A stretch of 64,000 bases of DNA, from positions 124,001-188,000 of the forward strand of contig NZ_LOKZ01000023.1 of NCBI RefSeq assembly GCF_002211365.1, given 5' to 3'. A program made the position numbers and the translations under genes. The stretch is from Rhizobium sp. R711 (lineage in GTDB: Bacteria; Pseudomonadota; Alphaproteobacteria; Rhizobiales; Rhizobiaceae). The notes under the pieces were generated by a model. It did no database searches. It was not told where the DNA came from and saw nothing but the letters and a program-made list of their open reading frames with translations. Below, piece by piece: positions 38,593 to 47,913 of the stretch; the stretch's first letter is position 1; each line of letters opens with the position of its first letter.

Positions 38593-39849
38593 ATGGGCGA
38601 GTTTGTCATCAAGATGCCCGATGTCGGCGAAGGCGTGGCCGAGGCCGAGCTTGTGGAATGGCACGTCAAGGCGGGTGACCCGGTCAAGGAGGATATGGTC
38701 ATCGCTGCCGTCATGACCGACAAGGCGACGGTCGAGATCCCATCGCCGGTCAGCGGAACCGTCGTCTGGCTTGGTGCTGAAATCGGCGACAGGATTGCCG
38801 TCAAGGCTCCGCTGGTCAGGATCGAGACGGGTGGCGGCGAGGCGAGCGACCGCGTCGAAACGCGCCCTGGCGAAATTCCCGCCAAGGCGGCCGCAAGCCC
38901 ACCCCCGGCTATTGCGCCAGCCCCCCCACCTGCGCCGATGGCCGAAAGTGCGCGACGCCCCGAGGCTGAGGCTCCGGTAGAAAAACCGCTGGCATCACCA
39001 TCGGTGCGGCTGTTTGCCAGGGAAAGCGGCGTCGACCTGCGCCAACTCAAGGGATCGGGTCCCGCCGGGCGCATCCTTCGCGAGGACGTCGAACAATTCG
39101 TTGCGCGTGGCGAGCCGTCTTCCATTCAGCCAGCCATGGCGAAGAAGATATCGACCGAAGAGGTCAAGCTCACTGGCCTCAGGCGCCGGATCGCCGAGAA
39201 AATGTCGCTGTCGACCTCCCGCATTCCTCACATCACCTATGTTGAGGAAGTCGACATGACCGCGCTTGAGGAGTTGCGAGCGACGATGAACCGCGACCGC
39301 AAGCGCGAGCAGCCGAAGCTCACGGTGCTGCCCTTCTTGATGCGGGCTATCGTAAAAGCGGTCGCCGAGCAACCGAACGTCAACGCCACTTTCGACGACG
39401 AGAGGGGCATTCTGATCCGCCATGGTGCTGTCAATATCGGTATTGCCGCGCAGACACCTGCCGGGCTTGTTGTCCCGGTGGTGAAGAATGCCGAGGCACG
39501 CGGCATCTGGGATTGCGCCAGTGAGATGGGCCGACTGGCGGAAGCTGCACGCGCCGGCACTGCGACCCGCGACGAACTTTTCGGCTCGACCATCACCATC
39601 AGTTCGCTCGGGGCGCTCGGCGGCATCGTCTCGACGCCTGTCATCAACCATCCGGAAGTCGCGATCGTCGGGGTAAACAAGATCGCGGTGCGACCGGCGT
39701 GGGATGGAACGCAGTTTGTCCCGCGCAAGATGATGAACCTGTCCTCGAGCTTCGACCATCGCATCATCGACGGATGGGATGCAGCCACCTTCGTCCAACG
39801 TGTCCGGGTTCTTCTTGAAACCCCCGCCCTTATCTTCATTGAAGGCTAG
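38593..39849 (+). CDS. bkdB: Branched-chain 2-oxoacid dehydrogenase E2
   Basis: A 418-residue dihydrolipoyl transacylase. One lipoyl domain at residues 1-80 with the lipoylated Lys44 (MTDKATVEI). An Ala/Pro-rich linker follows, then a peripheral-subunit-binding domain near 135-175 (RLFARESGVDLRQLKGSGP), and the catalytic domain with His389 and Asp393 in HRIIDG. It transfers the acyl group from E1 to CoA. Three bases after the E1 beta stop. Confidence 0.93.
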   Translation: MGEFVIKMPDVGEGVAEAELVEWHVKAGDPVKEDMVIAAVMTDKATVEIPSPVSGTVVWLGAEIGDRIAVKAPLVRIETGGGEASDRVETRPGEIPAKAAASPPPAIAPAPPPAPMAESARRPEAEAPVEKPLASPSVRLFARESGVDLRQLKGSGPAGRILREDVEQFVARGEPSSIQPAMAKKISTEEVKLTGLRRRIAEKMSLSTSRIPHITYVEEVDMTALEELRATMNRDRKREQPKLTVLPFLMRAIVKAVAEQPNVNATFDDERGILIRHGAVNIGIAAQTPAGLVVPVVKNAEARGIWDCASEMGRLAEAARAGTATRDELFGSTITISSLGALGGIVSTPVINHPEVAIVGVNKIAVRPAWDGTQFVPRKMMNLSSSFDHRIIDGWDAATFVQRVRVLLETPALIFIEG

Positions 39850-39854
39850 GATCC

Positions 39855-41252
39855 ATGAAAGAGATCGTCTGCAAGCTTCTCGTCGTCGGCGCCGGACCGG
39901 GCGGCTATGTCTGTGCTATCAGGGCCGGACAACTCGGCCTCGACACCGTAATCGTTGAAGCCGACAAACCCGGCGGCACCTGCCTGAATGTCGGCTGCAT
40001 TCCCTCAAAGGCCATCATTCACGCAGCCGAAGAGTTTGGGGCCACAAGACAAATGCTGGCCGGCAGGAACGCCATGGGCATTCGTGTCGAGGCTGCGTCG
40101 ATCGACCTTGCAAAGACCATGGCCTGGAAAGACGGTATCGTTGGCCGGTTGAATGGAGGCGTCTCTGCCCTCCTGCAGAAGGCAAGGGTCAAGATCGTTC
40201 ACGGCCAGGCGGCCTTCCGTGACGGCAAAACGGTGGAGGTCGAGACCGAAGTGGGCCTGCAGGTCATTCGCGCCGAGACGGTGGTGATTGCGACAGGGTC
40301 CGAACCTGTCGAACTTGCTGCCCTGCCCTTCGCAGGTCGGGTTATTTCGTCCACGGAGGCGCTTTCGCTCGCCGAATTGCCAAGGCAGCTCGTTGTCGTG
40401 GGTGGAGGCTATATCGGCCTCGAGCTTGGCACGGCATTCGCCAAGCTGGGCTCGGATGTAACAGTCGTTGAAGCCATGCAGCAGATCCTGCCGCAATATG
40501 ATGCCGATCTCGTACGGCCGGTTGCACGACGCCTCGGCGAGCTTGGTGTTCGCGTCCTGACAGGCGCACAAGCGAAGGGCCTGTCGGACAATGGCGATGC
40601 GCTGGCCGTCGTAATTTCGGACGGCCAGCAACAATTGCTTCCTGCCGATCGCATACTGGTGACCGTTGGTCGCCGGCCCAAGATCGCCGGATCCCGGATC
40701 GACGAGCTCGATCTCGATCGTACCGGACCGTACCTGCGCATCGACGATCGTTGCCGCACCTCGATGCGGGGCGTCTACGCGATCGGCGATATTGCCGGTG
40801 AACCGATGCTCGCTCATCGTGCCATGGCACAGGGGGAAATGGTCGCAGAGATCGTTGCCGGAAAGAAGCGCGCCTGGGACAAACGCTGCATCCCGGCAAT
40901 TTGCTTTACTGATCCGGAGATCGTAACGGCGGGGCTTTCACCGGATGAGGCTCGTGCGCAAGGCTATGCGATCCGTGTCGGGCAATTTCCGTTCAGCGCA
41001 AATGGCCGCGCAATGACGATGCTGTCCGAGGAAGGTTTCGTGCGGGTCGTTGCGCGTGCCGATACCGGTCTTGTTCTTGGCCTGCAGGCCGTCGGTGCCG
41101 GCGTATCCGAACTTTCGGCTGACTTTGCGCTGGCAATCGAGATGGGCTCGCGGCTGGAAGACCTCGCGGGCACGATCCATGCGCATCCGACGCGCAGCGA
41201 GGCTATCCAGGAAGCAGCGTTGAAGGCGCTGGGGCATGCGTTGCACATCTGA
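39855..41252 (+). CDS. lpdV: Dihydrolipoamide dehydrogenase E3
   Basis: A 465-residue flavoprotein. FAD motif GAGPGGYVCAIRAGQLG, redox disulfide Cys43/Cys48 in GGTCLNVGCIPSK, NAD motif GGGYIGLELGTAF, and the C-terminal catalytic His/Glu in HAHPTRSE. It reoxidises the E2 lipoyl arm. Fourth gene of the bkd block, five bases after E2. Confidence 0.94.
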   Translation: MKEIVCKLLVVGAGPGGYVCAIRAGQLGLDTVIVEADKPGGTCLNVGCIPSKAIIHAAEEFGATRQMLAGRNAMGIRVEAASIDLAKTMAWKDGIVGRLNGGVSALLQKARVKIVHGQAAFRDGKTVEVETEVGLQVIRAETVVIATGSEPVELAALPFAGRVISSTEALSLAELPRQLVVVGGGYIGLELGTAFAKLGSDVTVVEAMQQILPQYDADLVRPVARRLGELGVRVLTGAQAKGLSDNGDALAVVISDGQQQLLPADRILVTVGRRPKIAGSRIDELDLDRTGPYLRIDDRCRTSMRGVYAIGDIAGEPMLAHRAMAQGEMVAEIVAGKKRAWDKRCIPAICFTDPEIVTAGLSPDEARAQGYAIRVGQFPFSANGRAMTMLSEEGFVRVVARADTGLVLGLQAVGAGVSELSADFALAIEMGSRLEDLAGTIHAHPTRSEAIQEAALKALGHALHI

Positions 41253-41346
41253 ACGCCGTTTTGGCGCACTGGAAGCACGACAGCTGTTTGGACATGCCGC
41301 GTTTTTCTGTTAGCTAGCGCTCCAATCAAGACCGGAGCAATTGGGA

Positions 41347-41874
41347 ATGTCCGTCGCATTCTACCGAGACTACGTCGCTGACTTGAAAGCCAGGATCGAC
41401 GACCTTCACGCCAACACAGATCGCTATCAGACCTATGAGCTGACGATGGAACTCCTGGCACAGAAGAACCTCGTTTCCTACACCGAGAAGAAGGCGAAGG
41501 GGCAGACAGAGGGCTTGTCTTACCGTCGCGACTTCACGACGGGCCAGGCGGTCCAGATGCAGCAGCAAAACGCCTATGCCCTGTTCAGCGGTTTTTTCAA
41601 TCTCGGCCAGTTTCTGGCCTTCACGGGACAGGGACGCCAGCCGGACGCGAAGCAGTTTGCCGAGCTTTTGACCGATAACTGGCGGTATCCGACTTGCGCC
41701 GTATATTTGACTTTCCGCCAAAAGGGACAGCCAAAGACACCCTCGATGAGGATGCACTTCGTCGGGTTGAACGGACAAGCCGACGCAGCAGCCTACGAGC
41801 GGAAGGCGGATCGAGCAGACAACCTGGTGGCGCAGCGGCCATTTTCATCTGCTGTGTTCTGGGAATGGAAGTAA
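41347..41874 (+). CDS. Uncharacterised 175-residue protein
   Basis: No family recognised. It is a soluble, charged protein without signal peptide or membrane span, beginning MSVAFYRDYVADLKARIDDL (helical), then a Gln/Phe-rich middle (QMQQQNAYALFSGFFNLGQF) and ending SSAVFWEWK. It could be an enzyme fragment or a regulatory protein. The ATG at 41347 has weak Shine-Dalgarno support (GGGA). Ninety-four bases after lpdV and on the same strand; it could be read with the bkd operon but is not obviously part of it. Confidence 0.6.
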   Translation: MSVAFYRDYVADLKARIDDLHANTDRYQTYELTMELLAQKNLVSYTEKKAKGQTEGLSYRRDFTTGQAVQMQQQNAYALFSGFFNLGQFLAFTGQGRQPDAKQFAELLTDNWRYPTCAVYLTFRQKGQPKTPSMRMHFVGLNGQADAAAYERKADRADNLVAQRPFSSAVFWEWK

Positions 41875-41924
41875 CCGTGGGCCTCGAGGTCGGTTCGAAT
41901 GCGTCACAGTTGCGCCATCAAGAT

Positions 41925-43685
41925 CTAATGAAGGGCTGCTAACGCCGGATCCGTGAATATGCGTTGGGCGAAATAGATGGCCCCTGGCTTTGTCAGGTGG
42001 ACCCGGTCCTGCGAAAGGAAATGGCCGTTTTCATCGAACACTGGCAGCGTCGTGCCATCCCTGCCGACAAGGTGCAGCAGATCGACGAACTTGCCGCCCG
42101 GCGGAAGCGTCGCGCGCTGGATATTGTTCTCATCAACGACGGACGGAAGCACCTTGGCTCGCGCGGCCGCGCGTTCATCAGACGGGATTCGCAGGAAGGG
42201 ATTGAGGTTGTAGCCGAAATGTTTCGGCCCAACAACGATCAGCTTCTTTGCGTTCCCAGGGCCGATATCCGCGACCAGTTGGCCGGCGCAAGGGGCGGCG
42301 ATATAGACGATAATGAAGAGGTCGGCCTCGTCGAAAAGCCGGGTGAGTTTGGGGGAAGGCGGTGCCTTGCTTGGGCATTCATAGTCGTCCCGATAGATCA
42401 GGTTATAGTCTCTTTGTCGCCTGGCTTCCTCGATGATGTTGACGAAATCGCGCCCCGTGCTGTCGCCCATCACCAGCACGTTTCGTCTTCCGTTTTTCGG
42501 AAACTCGTCCTCCTTGAAGCGGAAGACAGCCGCATTGTAAGCGATGAACATCCCACGCTCGTCGGTGCCGTTGAAGACACGACCGGGGAAGCCGTGGCTG
42601 AAGTGCGCCCCGAGGCCGACTGAAAGCAGGACTGTCGCAACCGTAGCGAGCGCTGGCGCAAAGAGCCGGATGGGCGTAACGGATCGATCTCGAAACGGAG
42701 TCTCGACAAACTTCCAAGTTAACCAGGCCAATATCAAGGTTGCTGCGACGAGGGCGGACATGATGGCGGGGCTGAGGGGATCGAGGCTGTAGGTCCGCGC
42801 AAAGGCAAACAGCGGCTGGTGCCAGAGATAGACGCTATAGCTGATCAGCCCAATGCCAATCAGCGGCGGCAGTGAAAGCATGCGGCAAGCGATAGTCCCT
42901 TGACGCGCAAACAGCAGTACCAGCGCAGTGCCGACGACCGGCACGACCGTGAAAAGCGAGGGAAAGGGAACGTTCTTATCGTAGAGGAAAATCGAGAGGG
43001 TTATCAGAAGCAGGCCGGCAGCTGAGAGCACTTCATTGCTTCTCCTCGATAGATGCAAGCCGACGAAGGCACAGATCGAGCCGACGAGGATTTCCCATGC
43101 GCGCGAGGTCGTCAGATAGAAATTGAGTTGCGGGGAGAGATGGCCGCCGATCTCACAGATTGTGAAACTTGTCAGCAGGATGACCGCCGTGACTACCAGA
43201 GCGGATTTGCGTCCCCAGCGCCACAGGATCAGCAGTAGCAAGGGGAAAAGTACATAATATTGCTCCTCGACGCCGAGGCTCCAGGTATGCAGAAGCGGCT
43301 TGAACTCCGCTTCCAGATCCCAGTAGCCGCTCGTCTTGGCAAGCAGCAGGTTGTTGGCAAAGAGCAAGGTTGCGACAACGCTTTGCCCGAAGTTCTCCAA
43401 CATGTCCGGCAGCATCCAGTACCATGCGAAGGGGACGCACGCCACGACAACGACGAAAAGTGCCGGAAGGATGCGCCGGGCGCGGCGTTCGTAGAACCGC
43501 GTAAGCGAGAAGCGTCCTTCATCAAGTTCGTGAATAATGATTCCCGTGATAAGAAATCCCGAGATGACGAAGAAGATGTCGACGCCGACAAACCCTCCGC
43601 TGAAAGGAGCAAAACCGGCGTGCCACAGAACGACCGGCACCACGGCAACAGCGCGAAGCCCATCAATCTCCCGGCGATGTTCCAT
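41925..43685 (-). CDS. OafA/YrhL-type membrane acyltransferase with SGNH domain
   Basis: A 586-residue protein. Residues about 1-350 form an acyltransferase-3 membrane domain of ten or so helices, beginning EIDGLRAVAVVPVVLWHAGF and containing GGFVGVDIFFVISGF and LLHTWSLGVEEQYYV. The C-terminal 220 residues are an SGNH hydrolase domain with VLVMGDSTGRDF and the catalytic Asp/His in DRVHLTKPG. Proteins of this architecture O-acetylate lipopolysaccharide, exopolysaccharide or Nod factors. Starts with ATG at 43685. Convergent with the unknown gene before it. Confidence 0.92.
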   Translation of the reverse strand: MEHRREIDGLRAVAVVPVVLWHAGFAPFSGGFVGVDIFFVISGFLITGIIIHELDEGRFSLTRFYERRARRILPALFVVVVACVPFAWYWMLPDMLENFGQSVVATLLFANNLLLAKTSGYWDLEAEFKPLLHTWSLGVEEQYYVLFPLLLLILWRWGRKSALVVTAVILLTSFTICEIGGHLSPQLNFYLTTSRAWEILVGSICAFVGLHLSRRSNEVLSAAGLLLITLSIFLYDKNVPFPSLFTVVPVVGTALVLLFARQGTIACRMLSLPPLIGIGLISYSVYLWHQPLFAFARTYSLDPLSPAIMSALVAATLILAWLTWKFVETPFRDRSVTPIRLFAPALATVATVLLSVGLGAHFSHGFPGRVFNGTDERGMFIAYNAAVFRFKEDEFPKNGRRNVLVMGDSTGRDFVNIIEEARRQRDYNLIYRDDYECPSKAPPSPKLTRLFDEADLFIIVYIAAPCAGQLVADIGPGNAKKLIVVGPKHFGYNLNPFLRIPSDERAAARAKVLPSVVDENNIQRATLPPGGKFVDLLHLVGRDGTTLPVFDENGHFLSQDRVHLTKPGAIYFAQRIFTDPALAALH

Positions 43686-43997
43686 AGACTTGGCCCTACC
43701 CGCAAATCTTTTGCCTACGCCCCGGACTGCCTCGGTACGCGGCGAACTATTGCCGACGCCGGCGGGCCTGTCCGCGCCTACGCAAAATTCGTATCACGGG
43801 CACGTCCGGCGGATAATTTGAACAAATGGCGTACGGGCACGATCGGCCGCTGTCGAACGCGGTAGCGGCGGACGGCCGCATACGCCAGCGAGCTAAATTT
43901 TGTTGGGAAGCCTTGCCGCTAAAAGCTTTTCTAGGAAGAGTGGGGAGCGCTTGTCCATCGGCACAACAGCTAGCGTTTCAGAGCAAAGTGGAAACTT
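43686..43997. other. Intergenic stretch, nothing recognised
   Basis: About 310 bases between the acyltransferase start and the end of the LacI-type gene. No open frame with recognisable features. It must contain the promoter of the acyltransferase gene. Confidence 0.5.
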
Positions 43998-45014
43998 CTA
44001 GCCACCTCGAATCGACCCACGCCAAACCAGTTCGGCATGAAGTCCGATCGACTGTCCGTGAATGGCGTCATCGTTCTCCGCCCGCGGACGTGAAAGCCAG
44101 TCGACCGTTTTGAAAGCGATTGCCGAAACCGGCTGGGCGAAAGTCGTCAGGTTATACGAAGACCATGACGCCTGCTCAATATCATCGAAACCTGCAATGC
44201 ATAGCTGGTCGGGTACCGACATTGAAAACTGATGGCGGGCAGCGTCCATAAATCCGCAAGCAAGGAGGTCGGTCGCGCAGAAGACGGCGTCCGGTCGCTG
44301 CGTGTGCGTCAACATTCGCTGTGCCAGGACCTTGCCCGCGTCGTAACCCGTCCAGCCATAACGTTCGACGGAAACCTCCATTCCGAGCGCATTCGCCGCT
44401 GCGACGAACCCTCGCTCACGCGCCATCAGACTCGGCGTTCCCACTTCCGAGTTGGCAAAGGCCAGCTTTCGGCATCCTGCTCGGACAAAGGCGGTGACCA
44501 CACGTCCGGCCGCCTCGTAATCGTCGAGGTTGATCCGCAAAGGACCGGGCTGTTCATCGTCGCGATTGATGAGAACAAGCCGCTGTCCGCTACGCAGGCA
44601 GAGTTGCGCAATCGACCTGTCCGGCATGCCTGAAAGAATGATCGATGCATCGGCGCGGTAGCGGATCGCCTGGCGAAGTGCACGATCAACGCTGCCGTCC
44701 GAGCGATCCGTATTGATTAGCATCGCGACCTTGCCGGCCTTCTGCAGCAGCAAGGTCAATTCGCGCAGCAGCGCAGACCGGTAAGGTGTCGCGACATCGG
44801 AAACGATCAGACAGACGATGCCGCTCTCATTGCGCATGAGACCGCGCGCAAGCTCATTGACATGGTAGCCAAGCGCTTCGGCAGCTTCGAGAACCCGCCG
44901 TCGCGTCTCTGCTGAAACGCTGGCACCCGGCGTGAACGTCCGCGACACGGCAGATCTGGAAACGCCTGCCCTGTCGGCGACCTCCTTTGCGCTCACAAAT
45001 ACCTTTTCTGACAC
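43998..45014 (-). CDS. LacI family transcriptional regulator
   Basis: A 338-residue LacI/GalR regulator. Headpiece VSAKEVADRAGVSRSAVSRTF at about residues 6-26, hinge near LARGLMRNESG, and an effector domain with LIVSDVATPYRSALLRELTLL and GFDDIEQASWSSYNL. Start: GTG at 45014 with CGGAG nine bases before it; the frame is open to 45080. Its target is not clear: the neighbours are an acyltransferase and the paa cluster, neither usually under LacI control. Confidence 0.88.
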   Translation of the reverse strand: MSEKVFVSAKEVADRAGVSRSAVSRTFTPGASVSAETRRRVLEAAEALGYHVNELARGLMRNESGIVCLIVSDVATPYRSALLRELTLLLQKAGKVAMLINTDRSDGSVDRALRQAIRYRADASIILSGMPDRSIAQLCLRSGQRLVLINRDDEQPGPLRINLDDYEAAGRVVTAFVRAGCRKLAFANSEVGTPSLMARERGFVAAANALGMEVSVERYGWTGYDAGKVLAQRMLTHTQRPDAVFCATDLLACGFMDAARHQFSMSVPDQLCIAGFDDIEQASWSSYNLTTFAQPVSAIAFKTVDWLSRPRAENDDAIHGQSIGLHAELVWRGSIRGG

Positions 45015-45455
45015 GCGGTTCAATCTCCGTTTGCAGCGACTCTGCACATTGCTGCAAAAGTGTGCAAGCACATGCATCAAGGCGGATGCGTGAAACTTTT
45101 ATGAACAAGAGCACTGACGCGACAAATGACGTGGCTTGCAACTGCACACGAGTGCAACAAAAGCATCGTTGTCACGTGCGGCGATCGGAGCTCGGACCAA
45201 CCTGTGCGACTGCTTCCTGGCATCCGCATCAGCCGAGATCATGGTCGGTCATCGCACTGTCATATCGTTTCCTCTATCGACCTTCGAGGACTGGATAGCT
45301 GCGATCCGGGAACCGTGATGGGACGGCGACCAGATCGGCGGCTTTCGAAAAAAACCTTTACCGCGATTTCCGCCAAAGGCATCCTCATCTCGTGGTGGGG
45401 TGCTGCGGCGTGCCTAATATGATAGATCGCACCGCCACTATCGAAGGAGGAGCCG
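45015..45455. other. LacI/PaaX intergenic region with TGCA palindromes
   Basis: About 440 bases without a gene. Contains TTTGCAGC (45030-45037) and GCTGCAAA (45051-45058), perfect arms with a 13-base spacer, and TGCAC-ACGA-GTGCA (45143-45156) inside TTGCA/TGCAA arms (45136-45157). These lie upstream of the GTG of the LacI-type gene and are candidate operators for it. PaaX's own promoter should also be here. Confidence 0.5.
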
Positions 45456-46349
45456 GTGACGGCAGCGACCAATCGGGCAGATGCCGGGGCTAGCGAACTG
45501 ATCCGACGGATTCTTGCCGAAAGCCCGCTTAAGGCAGCCGGTTTTATCGTGACGATCTACGGCGACGTCGTCGAGCCGCGTGGCGGCATCGCATGGATTG
45601 GCAACCTGATCGAGACATGCGCAGACGTTGGCATCAGCGAGACGCTCGTGCGCACTGCCGTGTCACGGCTCGTTGCTGCAGGCCAGCTTTGCGGTGAGAG
45701 ACAGGGCCGGCGCAGCTATTACCGACTGTCGCGCTCGGCCGGCAGCGAGTTTGCCGCTGCAGCGCGCGTGCTGTTTGGCACTCCTGAGGAGGGCAGTTGG
45801 CAGTTCGTCCATGTTTTTGGGCCCTCCGTCGAAGAGGCCATGCAAACGCTCAAGCGCAAAGGTCATGCCCGTATTGCCTACCGCCTGGCGGTCGGGCCTG
45901 AAAGACGTTCGGCCGAAGCAATTCCCGGCTTGGTATTTCGCGCAGACGCCCCGCTGGATCACGACGCCCTTCAGGCCTTTGCCCTGGAAAATTGGGATCT
46001 GGCGGCCCATGCGCGCGCTTATGAAACATTTCTGGAGCAGTTCGGCTCGATGTCCGATCCGGCCGAGGCTGTTGGGATTTCACCGGCGACGGCGCTTATT
46101 ATCCGGCTTCTCCTGGTGCATCGGTTTCGCACCGTTCACCTTCACGATCCAAGGCTGCCAAGCGCTGCCCTGCCCGGCGACTGGCCAGGCAAAGCGGCGC
46201 GACAGCTATTTTCTCAAGTCTATCGACGTTTCTCGCCCGCGGCCGATGCGTTCATCGCCCGAACATTCCTGACGGCCTCCGGCCCGCTTCCAGCCTCAAC
46301 GCCGACAACCAATCGTCGCCTTGAGACACTTACCAGCGAAGCCGGTTAA
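45456..46349 (+). CDS. paaX: PaaX family transcriptional regulator
   Basis: A 297-residue regulator of the PaaX family. The N-terminal winged-helix segment reads FIVTIYGDVVEPRGGIAWIG and SETLVRTAVSRLVAAGQL; the central PaaX domain begins SWQFVHVFG. In enterobacteria PaaX represses paa genes and is released by phenylacetyl-CoA. Start: GTG at 45456 with AAGGAGG upstream. It precedes the paa enzyme genes by about 190 bases on the same strand. A TetR-type PaaR is also present at the right end of the window, so this region may have two paa regulators. Confidence 0.9.
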   Translation: MTAATNRADAGASELIRRILAESPLKAAGFIVTIYGDVVEPRGGIAWIGNLIETCADVGISETLVRTAVSRLVAAGQLCGERQGRRSYYRLSRSAGSEFAAAARVLFGTPEEGSWQFVHVFGPSVEEAMQTLKRKGHARIAYRLAVGPERRSAEAIPGLVFRADAPLDHDALQAFALENWDLAAHARAYETFLEQFGSMSDPAEAVGISPATALIIRLLLVHRFRTVHLHDPRLPSAALPGDWPGKAARQLFSQVYRRFSPAADAFIARTFLTASGPLPASTPTTNRRLETLTSEAG

Positions 46350-46476
46350 CTCGAGCTTTCCCATGCTTTTCAGGCCGGTGTGCTGCTTTTGTGCTAGAAT
46401 ATTCCAAAGGACATTAAACATCACACATCTACGAGAAAAATCGATTGATCTGTGACATTTCGCATGATAAATACAT

Positions 46477-46492
46477 AACCGATCGGTCGGTT
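46477..46492. promoter_or_regulatory. PaaR-type operator upstream of paa genes
   Basis: AACCGATCGGTCGGTT, perfect 6-base arms around TCGG. It matches the core ACCG-NN-CG-NN-CGGT of the PaaR binding motif described for Corynebacterium. It lies 8 bases before a possible ATG and 45 before the thiolase remnant, in front of the paa operon. A PaaR-like TetR protein is encoded at 63086-63682. The operator role is inferred. Confidence 0.65.
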
Positions 46493-46536
46493 AATTAATG
46501 CGGCTCGATGAGCCCTCGGAGCAGAGGAAGTTGCGC

Positions 46537-46827
46537 ATGTTGGAAGCGTTCATCTGTGATGCCGTTCGTACACCCATCGGCCGGTATGGCGGTATGTTGG
46601 CAACGACGCGCATAGACGATCTGGCAGCCCTGCCGCTGCCGGACGATGCGCCCCATGTCAATCCGAATGGGGGCGCCATCGCGATGGGCCATCCGCTGGG
46701 CATGAGCGGCGCCCGACTATTCACGACGGCAAGGTATCAATCGCACCGCCAGGGCGGTCGCTATGCGCTTTGCACCAGGTGCGCTGGCGTCGGTCAAGGC
46801 ATCGCAATCATCCTCGAGCGCGTCTGA
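46537..46827 (+). pseudogene. Thiolase (3-oxoadipyl-CoA type) with internal deletion
   Basis: An open frame of 96 codons joins the two ends of a PaaJ/PcaF-type thiolase. The N-terminal [19 protein letters not shown] is followed after about 20 codons by [19 protein letters not shown] and a C-terminal [20 protein letters not shown]. The middle (about 300 residues, including the N-terminal-domain catalytic Cys and the dimer core) is absent. The frame stays open, so this is an in-frame deletion. It cannot be an active thiolase. It sits where an intact thiolase gene would begin the paa operon. Confidence 0.85.
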
Positions 46828-46852
46828 CGCGCGAAGGCCAAGGAGACGAACC

Positions 46853-47857
46853 ATGTACGCGCAGATGGTCAGGACCGACAGCGCCCGCGTCAAGACGCTC
46901 GATGAGATGGATCCGGTCGAACGTGCCTTCCAGGAGCGCATCGACGCTGGCCAGAAGATCGAACCGAAGGAATGGATGCCGGAAGGATACCGCAAGGCGC
47001 TGATACGCCAGATCAGCCAGCATGCGCATTCCGAAATCGTCGGCCAACTGCCGGAGGGCAACTGGATCACCCGCGCCCCGACGCTCGAGCGCAAGGCAAT
47101 ATTACTCGCCAAGGTGCAGGACGAGGCCGGTCACGGTCTCTACCTCTATTGCGCTGCAGAGACGCTCGGCATCAGCCGGGACGAGATGTACGAACAGCTG
47201 CACAGCGGCAAGGCGAAATACTCCTCGATCTTCAACTATCCGACGCTGAGCTGGGCCGATATCGGCGCCATCGGCTGGCTGGTCGATGGTGCGGCGATCA
47301 TGAACCAGGTGCCGCTTCAACGCTGTTCCTACGGGCCTTACGCCCGCGCCATGGTTCGCATCTGCAAGGAAGAAAGCTTCCATCAGCGACAGGGCTTCGA
47401 CATCCTGATCAAGATGGTCAGGGGCACACCCGCCCAGAAGGAAATGGTCCAGGACGCATTGAACCGCTGGTGGTGGCCGTCGCTGATGATGTTTGGCCCC
47501 TCCGACGACGCATCGGTGCACTCGGCCCAGTCGATGTCGTGGAAGATCAAGCAGAACTCGAACGACGAGCTGCGCCAGAAGTTCGTCGACCAGACAGTCC
47601 CACAAGCTGAATATCTCGGCCTGACGGTGCCCGATCCTGATTTGAAGTGGAACGAGGAAAAGGGCGGCTACGACTTCGGCGAACCCGATTGGACCGAGTT
47701 CTTCGCCGTCATCGCGGGCAACGGCCCGTGCAATGCCGAGCGCCTCGGTGCCCGCCAGAAGGCGTGGAACGACGGCGAGTGGTTCCGCGATGGTCTCGTT
47801 GCCCATGCCGAAAAGATGAAATCTCGAGGCTCTACCGCGTCGATGTCGGCCGAATAA
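46853..47857 (+). CDS. paaA: Phenylacetyl-CoA epoxidase subunit PaaA
   Basis: A 334-residue catalytic alpha subunit of the phenylacetyl-CoA epoxidase. Ferritin-like di-iron ligands are in [11 protein letters not shown] and [11 protein letters not shown] (two ExxH motifs). [20 protein letters not shown] and [21 protein letters not shown] are diagnostic. The complex with PaaBCDE epoxidises the ring of phenylacetyl-CoA. Start 46853 with AAGGAG upstream; the frame is open back to 46763 through the thiolase remnant. First intact gene of the operon. Confidence 0.95.
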   Translation: MYAQMVRTDSARVKTLDEMDPVERAFQERIDAGQKIEPKEWMPEGYRKALIRQISQHAHSEIVGQLPEGNWITRAPTLERKAILLAKVQDEAGHGLYLYCAAETLGISRDEMYEQLHSGKAKYSSIFNYPTLSWADIGAIGWLVDGAAIMNQVPLQRCSYGPYARAMVRICKEESFHQRQGFDILIKMVRGTPAQKEMVQDALNRWWWPSLMMFGPSDDASVHSAQSMSWKIKQNSNDELRQKFVDQTVPQAEYLGLTVPDPDLKWNEEKGGYDFGEPDWTEFFAVIAGNGPCNAERLGARQKAWNDGEWFRDGLVAHAEKMKSRGSTASMSAE

Positions 47858-47913
47858 ACAGCATGGCGTCAGAGGGCGCCGCTCTAATCAGTTGCAAGCA
47901 GGGAGAAACACCG

